From positions 13,302,501-13,366,500 of the forward strand of contig CM060880.1 in NCBI GenBank assembly GCA_030762935.1: a DNA stretch of 64,000 nucleotides, given 5' to 3'. This document shows positions 23,701 to 35,700 of this stretch, piece after piece. Under the pieces are notes generated by a model. The model had not been told where the DNA came from. It ran no database searches and worked only from the letters and a program-made list of their open reading frames with translations. Each line of letters starts with the position of its first letter. The first letter of the stretch is position 1. Made by a program: the position numbers and the translations under genes. This DNA is from Hymenopus coronatus. Its lineage: Eukaryota; Arthropoda; Insecta; Mantodea; Hymenopodidae.

Positions 23701-26700
23701 TGGACGTCTTTATATAAACTGCATATCTAATTCAACGGAAATGTTAGGAAATGAGATCTGTGTAAACTTGAAAAATAACTATTTAGAGAAACTGAGTTAA
23801 AATAAAAAATGAATGTAAAAACCATAAAACTCAAACACAAACTTAACAAATTGAGCAATTTTTTACCAAAATCTGCCCATCAGGAGATAAAGTACAAGAA
23901 ACTCAACAGGAATCACAGAGCCAGCCCATTAGAAACTGACGAAAGAGTCAATGTCTGATTGAAAATGGACACTAATGCTTTGAAACGTGTTCCAGCAAAA
24001 ATCCTAAGGAAGTGTTGTTTAGTGTAATTAATTGACTCATAAATTAATGAGTATAACGATCCTGTTTACAACCTTCCATAAAAAGAAAAGTGATAAAAAA
24101 CTGCTTTCTAATTTGTAATTATTTCTAGACAAAGGTTTATATTTTTTTTTTGGTAGTGTTTAATGCTCGCTTTTACTGTTTGTGGCACTGCAGGCGATGA
24201 CACTGGTAATACATGGAATGAAGATGGAGCACCATTGGAATGCAATGGCGGGGGAATCTGAAGAACCTGGAGAAAACCCGCCCCTGTGCCACTTTGTCCA
24301 CTACAAATCTCACATGTGGTCGGTCACTTGGGATCGAACCCGAGCTGTTTAGGTGAGAGGCGAGTGGTCCAACCACTCGGCTACAGCACACCCAAAAGGT
24401 TTACTGTGATTCAGATAAAGTGCATATAAGATAAGCGTTTTGTTTGAAACTGTAACTAGTAATGTTAATCAGTAATGTTTCATGATTGTTATGTAGCCGT
24501 CAAATGTTTTAAAATTGTTCTAGGAGCCTTTCAATTGTTCCAGGTACACAATTGTTTATTTTGATGTTATACAGGTTGCCCAATTGTGCAAGTTCGGAGA
24601 AGGTGGAGGACTGGGAATAAGTTTGGAAGGTACTGTTGATGTGGAGGATGGCCAGGAAGTTCGACCACACCATTACATAAGATCTATCCTTCCTGAAGGT
24701 CCTGTGGGTACTAATGGCAAGCTGCGATCTGGGGATGAACTACTTGAAGTAAGCATACCCTTTCTTAGAAGTATATCTCAGGGGAAAAATGATATTCTAT
24801 ATCAATTAAGAACCCACTTACACCCCTTTGGGTGCTGCTGTCCCTTATGTATAAAGAACAAAGGGAGAGTATTGCTTGGGTACAAGTGGGTGTGTGGAGA
24901 CTAAAGGGTATGAGAAAAGGGCTCCAACAGAATCAATACCCAATACGTGGTGAAAAGGAAAATATGGAACATTTAGCTTTTATCTGTAAAGGGACAGAAC
25001 TTTGGAGGAAACATTGTATAAATAAATGGTAAATGGCTGAAAATGCACAGAAAGATGGCCTTAATCAAACTTTTCAATAATGTAGGCGAGTATTTGACTA
25101 AAGTAAACAAGAAATTGATGTGGTATACAAAAAGAGAAGAAGATGAAACATAAGTTTATAGCAACAATTTTAGTGAAAAGGTGTTTGGGAACACTGATAC
25201 GTATGAATAGAATATTTCTGAGTTGGGTTTATAACACTTAAACATCACTTGTTGGAAACCATCGACAATGAAGCCCACATGGCTTCGAAACCAGTATGCA
25301 AAAACTATATGTAAGTGATATTTAAGTGTTACAAACCCAACTCAGGAATATTCTATAAGTTTATAGGTTGTTTTAAGAAATGTTGAGCATGACAGTTGAC
25401 ACTTTTGTTGTTGTTATGGTAATTGTTATTACAGTTATTATTATTATCATTATTATTAATACGAGGGCTGATCAACAAAGACTGAGACTGATTTTTTCCT
25501 GTAGCTTCCGTGATAGTTTCGTATCTGTAACATAAATATTTGAAAATAATGGGTTTTTATGTATAGTATCAGTATGCGGTAGCACTCTCGTATCGGTAGG
25601 TTGATAGTAATGCTCTATTTTGTAGACCCTATGTGCATTTCATATACCAGACAGTGGAGGTGACGCAAGAGGAGCAGTACAGCGCAATCAAATTCTGTTT
25701 TCGTTTAAACCATACAGCCACCAAAACTTATGAAAAGCTGAAGCAAGCATATAGTGAAGATGCACTACCTCGTGCAACAGTGTTTAGGTGGTTCAAGGAC
25801 TTCAAAGAAGGCCGACTTGTCAGTGTTAAGCAAGGTAGGCCTTGTGTTTCGGCTTCTGCTGTGACTGAAGTCAACATCAACACAGCTGCTGTGATTGGCC
25901 GAGAGGATTGGCATATAACACTATGTAACCTCAGTGAAGTATTGAGAATTTCATATGGTAGTGTGTAATTGCATGACCATCTCCATATGACCCGAGTTTG
26001 TGCTTGTTGGATGCCACGTCTGTTGACTCCCGAACAAAAGGCTGTGCGAATGGAGACAAGCCGTGAGGTGCTGCGTCTCTTTGCTGATGGAGGGGATGCA
26101 TTTTTTAAATCAATTATCACCGATGATGAGTCAAGGCTGTATCATTATGATCCTGAAGGAAAACAAGCCAGCACAGTGTGGAAATCGCCAGGTTCTCCAA
26201 CACCAAAAAAGGCAAAAGTTGTTCCATCTGCAGGGAAAGTGATGGAGATCACATTTTTTGACTGTAATGGAATGATTTACCAGCATGGAGTTCCCTCTCA
26301 CACTACTGTTACAGCAGCATACTACCTGTCAGTATTAGCTACACTGAGGAAGCACATTGCAAAGAAATGACCAGAACTTTCTCGGACTGGGTGGCGACTT
26401 CATCATGACAATGCACAGCCTCATGTCGCAAATCAAGTCACGCAGTTTCTAACTCGATTCAACATTACCTGTGTACCACATCCACCTTATAGCCCCAATC
26501 TTGCACCCTGTGGCTTTTTTTTATTCCCATCACTAAAGGCAAAGCTTAGGGGTATTCGATTTGAGAACTCTGAAGCAGTGCTCAAGAAAAGCGAGGTGAT
26601 TCTCAAGGACCTGACAAAGAATGGTCTGCAGCACGTGTTCAAGGACTGGCAGAGACGCTATAAAAAGTGCATTGAAGTAGGAGGGGACTACTTTGAAAAA

Positions 26701-29700
26701 GATCATGTGAAAATTGAATTGGAGTAATGAACATCTATGAAAAAAAATCAGTCTCACTCTTTGTTAATCAGCCCTTGTAGTATTACTGCTATTATCATCA
26801 TAATCATCACCATCACCCTCATCTTTATGATTAAAATAAATCTGCTAGAATATAAGGAAAACTTGGTAAAGAATATGGCAAGATAACAGCCTGGGCTGAT
26901 GTATAGCACATTTCCTGATGGGTTCTTTGTACAAATAAATAAATGTGCACTTTGTGAGCACCATTAATGAACAGCACACATCTGCACTGTCTTAGTGCTG
27001 ACTCAAGTGTAGAATCACCATGACAGGAGATTACCTAATGGTATTCTTATACTGATCAGCATTGGGTCTAATACCTAGAGCCAGATTTTTATGTAATATC
27101 AAATTTTTGCAACAGAAAGTTAAAAAGGCCAAAAAGTGCTCAAAAGCTACATTATACGAGGGCCATTCAGAAAATGACAGACTATTTGGCATAGCTAAAC
27201 AATAATGAAAGATATCAACACAAATTGTTATTTACAAAGTTGCAGTACCTTGCTCTATTTTTCAATGTAATTGTCAGTGCTGTCAAGGTATTTATTGTCA
27301 CATGGTGCTGGTTTTTCAATGCAGATGTTATACTCTTCCACTGCTAAAGATATGAGCCAAAATGTGAGTCACTTTAAGGTCGTCAACGATTGGGAAATCT
27401 TTCCCATCCAAAAAGTCGTGTATGGTGTCCAAAGTAAAACACCTGTTTTTCTTAATTCTTTTATCAACATTTGATCTTAAATCCTCCATAAAGATTGATG
27501 AACCTATACTCTGGTCTTTACCATACATTCTGGAATTACTTGTAAATTATGTGCCATTTCCTCACTGAAGATTCGTTCATTGCATTATCACCATACACTT
27601 GCGTTATTTGCCTATAAAATTTCATTGGCCAAACATTTTGTGCATTAAAAAAATGTGGTATAAAAGAATAACATCGGAATTCAAAAACTGGTACATCTTC
27701 TGTGGCATGGTCTAAGTCTTCTCAGTGAAGGTTTGGTCGTAACTGACTCGTTGGCTGAAATAGTGGCAGTATTTATACTCAGGTTGCTCTCATGCAATTG
27801 GTCCGGCTGGAGCTGCATGTGCAGTGGTAGTGGACAAAGGGGTTTAGCCACTCCGGTGCTTTTGATTCCTGATTGGTTCGGATGATCTTGTTGGGTTTGT
27901 GCCTGTTTGATGTTCTCAAGTAGCGGATGCCAGTTTTTGCTTCACCAAGAAGACTTAGACCACGCCACTGAAGATGTTCACTGCAGTCGTGAACGAAACG
28001 TCCAGCAGACCATGGCTTCTCAGCCTGGAAAATGCTTCTAGTTATAATTTGGACTCCAGTCGTGAAAGCTTACGAATACTGATAAAGTAATATAATTTTG
28101 TAAATAAATGTTTGTGTTGATAACTTTAGTTATCATTTAATTATGCCAAATCGTCTGTCACTTTCTGGATGACCCTCGTATGTTAGAATTTAATAACATG
28201 GGAACAGCTTAGGAAATCCTGCCTGGTAATAAAAGGAAGAACCTAAACCACATTAAGAAGATCAGGGTTGTCAATTTGTACATTTTATTATAAAGAAATA
28301 TAATACATGTTTACCTTGGAGGTGAGAGATGTGTGCCAATGCTGTTCACTTGCCTCTCCTGATGCATAGACAGGAAAGGAGTGTGTAGGTGCTCACCTCA
28401 CGAAGCAGATTAAGGTATTCTCCCCCTCTTGTACTAGGTACTTCTGACCTGTTGCCCAATTTGAAAAAGCTAACTACACCCTCTGTAGTCACCACTATAT
28501 GTGTATAAATATGAAATAACATTTTTAATATCAAATAAATGTCATTATGAGGGTATAAGAGATCATTTAAAATCTCTGGACTTTAAATGAAACTTAATGT
28601 TGGTTATAAAATGAGTCAAATTTACACTTGAATTGCTTCACTAAGTAATAAATTACCTGGACATGTTTCACAGGCGTATGTTGCCTACATCTTCAACAGA
28701 TTTTGACTGGCAGGCCTGCTGTTGGTATCTTCTCTGGTGACTGATATGAACTTGAGGAGCGGGTTGTCATCGGTGGGAATTCCAAAATTCATAAGGCTAG
28801 GTTCTGCTTTAAAATAAAGATCTTTTCCCATATGTTTAATTCTGGAGGTCGCTATACTGATTTTAGCAAGTGGACATTATCTTCGGTTCTATGGCTATTG
28901 TCCCAAGCATGTGAGGCTACTGCTGATTTGTCTATTTGGTTGTTTCTTAAATGTCCCAGATGTTCCTTCAACCTGGTTTGACCTATGTATCTTTTATCAC
29001 AGTTTTTACAGTTGATACTGTAAATTCCTGATTTATTGGATGCAGGCGTTTTGTCCAACTTGTTCTTTAGAAGGTTTTTTATGTTGTGTTTGTTTTGTGG
29101 GGCTAAGAAGATGTATTTCCGTCACTGGTAATTACTTGAAACACCATATTAATGCTTTTATTACTCCACGCTACTCAACCGTTAATAATTTAAATTGTTA
29201 TTCATAAATTTCACGTTCATAATTTAATAATATTTTGTGAAGACAAATGTATTATTTCCTAATACAGAGTACAATAAGATACTGCTCCACATTTTTCATT
29301 GTAAATGGCATTCTTCTGCCCATAAAATCTTCTTGTGTGAAGAAAATTATATTTCAACGTCGTAAATGTCACACAACTGTGCTTGAACAAGAAGACCATT
29401 TTTCCTGAAGGTTACTCTCTGGAGACTGCATATCTTCAGCATTCAGGATCTTGCATGTAGTGAGAAAAGTACAGTAGCTGGATCTTCTATTAATTACATA
29501 TTTTCAAGACACATTGATTCCAACTATTTATTCTAATTTTTAAGGAATCAAAAATATAGAAAGAAATACAAATATAATAAATATTTGAGCAAAAAACAGC
29601 TAAATATGTATTATGTAAAGTTGAGAAAAGTAGAGTAGCTGGATCTTCTATTAATTACATATTTTCAAGACACATTGAATCCAACTATTTATTCTAATTT

Positions 29701-32700
29701 TTAAGGCATCAAAAGTATAGAAAGAAAATACAAATATAATAAATATCTAAGCAAAGAAACAGCTAAATATGTATTATGTAAAGTTGTGGAAAATATCTAA
29801 TATACATTGAAATATGTAAAAATCTGATGTGTTCCATTCACATGACTTTCTGTACATCTCTGCAACAAATTATTGTTAAAAAGCTTACGCTTCTATATAC
29901 TTCATGCTAATTGACAAAAAATTAGCTGAAATAGTCTTATTAATTGCTTCCTTGTAAGTAGGAGCGAAATAAGGGACTACCATAGGTTAAAGTGATAGTC
30001 AAAAACTGGTTGCTATGTGACTGAAGTATCTTTGTATGTATGGATAGAAGTTAACAAATTCCTGTATGAGAAAAGTATAAGTTTTTCAATCTTTTCACTT
30101 TGCTACATTTGGTTGACATTCTGTTTTATTGAAGTTTTAGAAAACTACTTAGAAAAATAAAAAAGTGACACTGTCTGCTCTCTTTCCCACTTTGAATTGT
30201 TGTTAGTTTTAGTCAAGTTTAATAAAAATGGTTCAAATTTATTCATAATACCCATATAAATTTACTTGCTCCTGTCATGCAGAATGTAAAATTACAAATG
30301 CAACTGTTTTCTCAAAAACTAAATCTAAAATATTCACTTTCACTTGCAATATAATGTCATACATTTTTATGTAAGTTTTTAAAGATTAATACTGATGTTA
30401 ACACATAGTTTTCCACCAGCCTTTAAAGGAATTTTTTATGAATATGACAGTAAAAGATGTTCAACAAGTGTTCATTAACATTATTTAAATTAGGCCAGTA
30501 CAGTTCAGCGTTCTTTGCAGTGTGATTAAATAAACAGCTGGAACTAAAAGCATTTTTCATTTCTTTATTATCTCCAATTGTAAGACTCAAGTTACAAGGA
30601 TCATCAAAATGATAAAAAATGTACTATAGATAATATCAGGAGCACCTACATATTCAGATAAAGAGTAAAGAATACCGAGGGTAGAGATATACAATATGAA
30701 TTTTATAGTTTTTGTTTGTTTAATGGTTCTGTTCTATTGAACAAAATGTATTTCTGAATTGATTCTTTTTATATGTGGTATTAATTTGTTGAGTTGGCTT
30801 TTTTTAACACTACGTCACTTACATTGTTATTATGAGGGACTAGTTTCGAAAGCCTATGCTTTCATTTTCAACCTCACGGGCCCAACTGCCGTTGCTGGTT
30901 GCATTTGCTTGTGCTCTCTTCTCTGGTGGCGAAATGATGAACTTCTTAACTAAGCTGTCTACTGGCGGGATTTCAAAGTTTATTAGGTGATATTTGTTTT
31001 TCCATATGATTCTTTTTAATTGCTTTAAGTTTTAAGTTTTTTCTTCAAGTATGAATTACTGGGCTTAATATATCTAGAAGACGATGTTGATAAAGAAAAA
31101 TTAGCTAGCAACAAATGTTTTTAATTAAATATACAGGCATGTTTAACCCTTTTAGTGCCAGCTCAAATAGCAAAATGCTGTCTGAAAAGTGCCAAGCAAT
31201 TTCAGAGCAAAATGCAGGGTTTTATATTATTAGTAATAAAATGAGTACCAAATAACATAGACATCTGAATCTTTTTTTATCTTTAGTAAATTCTTTTGTC
31301 TACTGTATAATATGCATTATATGGATGATAATTCTTATTACTACTTTTTAAAAAATTAAAAACCAAAGAAAAATTTGAAATAAAATTAAAAATCTCAAAA
31401 TAATCAATAATTATGCATTCAAAAGCTTACTACACAGAAAGTTCAGGCTAATTAAATCAAAGTAAGGATATTTCTTTATTAAAACAACATCATGTTCTGG
31501 TCTGGTATTTTATTTTTAAAATACAAAAAAATGTATTCATGTAACAAACCTGAAAAAAAAAAAATCACCAAAAATCCACACACATAAGCATGATACCACT
31601 ATTAATGAAAACGGCGTAAAGCAATAGGACACAAATGTAACATGGATTACTGTACAATTTAGCACTTGAATTATTGCATAGCTGAATGGTTGATTCACAT
31701 TGCATTCATCGCCTGGTTACACCTCCATAAATCCATTTTGATTAATACCTACACTGATTATTTGAATGTGTACAAGGTCTGTTGATATTGGATGCATTTT
31801 CATCGCTGAAGCTAGAATATATATCTTTTTCTCTTATGTCAGTATCAGAAACTCTTTCATCAATGTCTGAAAATTCAAAATCACTCCCTTTCTTTTAATA
31901 CATCGCGAAGTGCAGCTCTTATTTTCTCTTCGGCTCATAACCTTTGGCTAGAGAATGCCATGTTTTAACCAGCATACACAGACACTGGCTAGAGAAATTA
32001 ACTTTGGAGCTAACTTAGCGCTTTGAAGTGAAGATTAGGTCCTGAAATGCTCCAGAAAACCTTTCTCTATGGCTATGACGTAGAAATAACACAGACTTTA
32101 CCACTGGAAAGAATTAAAATGTATGAAAGCGCTATCATGATTATATTGTGATTGGCAATTTTCACAGAATTTTCGGATCACGATTAGATCATGATTGGCA
32201 CTAAAAGGGATAACTAAAACTATAAAAAAGGAGATAATACAATAAACGTATAGGTTTCAGTGTTAAGGTCAAATAGCCTGACTTCTGTTTTATGAAAAAG
32301 TCTAGCCAAGTTTTTGTTCTGCTTAAAACTGTACACCAAAAAGAAGGTATTTAAAAGATTTTCTTGTAAATATAAATATAATTATACAAAGTATGTTATC
32401 TGTCACAGGTAAATGGACATCGCCTACTTGGTATGAATCACATAGAGGTGGTCACCATCCTGAAGGATCTGCCCGTTAATGTTAGAATGGTTTGTGCTCG
32501 AAGATCAGGAGAATCTGCCCCATATCGTCTGATTGACACCTCTCAGGACAGAGCAGCTTTTGCAGCAAGGGTATGCTATAGAATAACTCAGAATATAGAT
32601 TCTGCAGCAAATTCAGTTGCCTATGTAGTCTCTTGTAGATTTCTTCATAGTGATGCATAATATGCAATTGGGAAAGTTCTCAGTCTGACACGGAGATTGA

Positions 32701-35700
32701 TTTGTAGATTCAAATAGGAAGAATACGTCTCAGAAATGAAGCAATGTAAAATTTTAAAATGTGCTTTCATTTTTTAAATAAATTGAATCCCTTTTTTTTT
32801 TTTTTTTTTTACACTTTTGCTCTAATTTTGTTTGGGAAGATCGGTTTTAGGGTACTTTAAGACTTTCTTTAGCTCCAGGGTTGACTGAAGATAGGGTTAA
32901 AGTACCCTAAAACTGGTGTTCCCAAACAAAAGCAAAGTTGGAGCAAAAAGTGCAAAAAAGGCGACTCACTTTATTTAAATTATGGCACACCACTGTCTAA
33001 AATACTACTTTTTATTTGATATATGTGCTTTAATTTGTTGGTCATGATGCTTCTGCCAAATAAACAAGTTGAGGTAAAATTGAACATAATGCAGTGACAA
33101 TTTATAGTAAAAATGTATAATACCAACCAAAATAAAAAGAAGTTGTGTACTAATTTGGAAGATTCTTTAGGATCATTTTTTCTGGAGGAAAAAAATGTAC
33201 TGCAGAGTTCTTCCATTTTTGATGAACTTCCAGAATGTCAATAGCCACTATGATTGAAGAAAAAAATTGCCCAAATCCGCAATGCCATATGGTCACATCC
33301 TAGTTGCGTGTATAGGATGTGGTAACATTGTAAAGAACTAGTGTTGGCGACATTGCCAACTTTATTGTTCATAAAAACAGGCTGCAGAGCTCCCTTTTCC
33401 TCTTTTGACTGTAATGCAGTGATCCTGTTAAGACATACACTAGGAGCGTAGCCCATTAGGTCATCATGCGGAATGCCACTAACTAATATAATAATGCAGA
33501 ACTCATTCCCTTGTGGTCTCTGGTAGAAAAGTATTGCACCCTCATATGCACGCCTGGCTGTAGTGAGTTGCCCTCCTTGGTGTAATGGTTACCATGCTAG
33601 CTTCATATACCCAAGGTTGCAGGTTCAAACCTTGTAAAGGACAGTGGATTTTTTAGGCGTAAAAATCCTTAGCATGGAGGTAAATCCATTGGTCCTGTGG
33701 CATAGATTTACGACACGTAAAAGAACCTCAAACCTGAAAAAGAGGCCTCAGAGCAAAATTAAGCAGTTTTTCACGCCCAATTTAGAATGGGACGCTGAGA
33801 ACCAGAGCATCCATAAATAACACGCCATTTCCATTTGGCTGTAGTGAAAAATACTTTTCCTCGGCCCATACCTCTATTGCCAAGCGAGTTTCTTGATTTT
33901 GTGACAGCAGGCATTACAATATTAAATGACAGATGAATGAAGGTATGTGAGCTTGCTGATATTGCTAAGAGCTTATTAGGTAGTGTCTGGAACATGTTGC
34001 ATGAGATTTGCACATGAGAATGCTTGCAATGCATTGAGTGGTTAGTTTTTTGTGGCTTAACGTCCCTTAACCTAGTTGGTCATATGAAATTAGTGAAATG
34101 ATGCTCAAATATCTCGGGGTCCATGGAACTTAAAGTTATTCAACATTCGTCTTCTCAGGACAAGGAAAAACCCCGAAAAAACCTTATCCGGGTGACTCAC
34201 ACTAAGCGAGATTTGAACTCTCATTCTTTTGAATGTGAGGCAGACATGCTACCACCACACTACCAGCCTGGGTGTTAGTTTGTGTCCAAATGAACATTTC
34301 AGAGGCGTTTATGGACATGTTAATGCAACTTGACCAACGCTTTTGCAACATTACATATTGCTATCTAAACATGGATTCACTTCCACATGCCAGAGACTCC
34401 AAACAATGGGTGCAAGGGTAAAGCAGAGAAGATAATAGTCCTGTTTACTAGGATGTCTGTGGAATACTCTGAAGCTTCGCTGGAGCAGTTTTATCGTCTC
34501 CTCCTCCGTGATATAGGGGTAGCATGCTAGCCTCTGATTCCCAAGGTACCGGGTTAAAACCAGTGAAGGGCAATGACTTTTTTCAGGCATAAAACTCCTT
34601 AGCATGGCTTCCTTCAGAAGGAAAGTAAAGCCAGTGGTCCCATGTCTAGAACATGATGGCAGCATCATAGCTGCAATGATGATTGATTTTCTATTTAGAC
34701 ACATACTTACTACAACACATTGAACGTTTTTTCACCTAATTTGAATTTGCCCAAAAATTCATATTGCGAGCGGAAGAGAGACGGATAAGGGAGCATGGAA
34801 ATGTACCAATGTGTCTGTGCTTGGTGGTGATGGTTGCAGCTTACTACAATAATGATTATGAATATAATTTTCAATTAAGTCAACATACTTAATATAATAT
34901 ATTGTAAAGCATTTTACCTAATTTGAATTTGCATGTAAATTCATGTTTTGAGCAAGAGAGACGAAGAGGGGAGTATGGAGTTGTAGGTATATGGTATGTT
35001 TGCAATGGTAGAATGTGATCACGGTGGCAGTGGTGGGAGCATTGCTGTAACAGCGATTATCAATGCTATTAACATAACATACTTAGTATAAAATATCGTA
35101 AAATATTTTACCTAATTCAAATTTGTGCATAAATTCACATTGTGGGCAGCACAGAGAGGCAGAGGGGAAACCAGAAATGTGCCAGTACATTTGTATGTGT
35201 CGTGGGAGGAGGGGAAATGTGCAGCTTAACACTGTTTCTGACAGACCATTTGCTTCCAGTATAACAGTACATGCAACCACTGATGTGAAAGGAAGCCCTC
35301 TAATTTTATTTTAGTCTCGGAAAGAAATCTTTTTCCCAATGATGAGAATGTCCATTTATAGCTAAGATTTTGTGAGAAATGAAACGCACAGAATCTCTGC
35401 AGACGCTGTGACTTTGGTGGTAATCTATACCATTTCCCCCAAGCTCTGCCACTGCCGTACCTGCAAATTTTGAAACTTTTTCCCCCACATGGCATTCGGA
35501 AAACCTATATTGCGAATGCAAGATGATCCCTCAGTTCTGAACATCAATATTTTAGAAAAAAACATTGTCTTGTATTTGGTAAATACGGTATTTGATTTAT
35601 CTGAATTAATAAATGATAACTCCATGGCTCACAAGGAACCTTGGCCTACCGCCTGGCCACTGCATCTCCCATCTTGGTCCAGGACAGACGTCATGGATGG

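Noticed and set aside
35083..35625. Several overlapping open frames at 35.1-35.6 kb
   Set aside because: They fall in the tandem repeat and adjacent intron, lack protein similarity and overlap each other on both strands.
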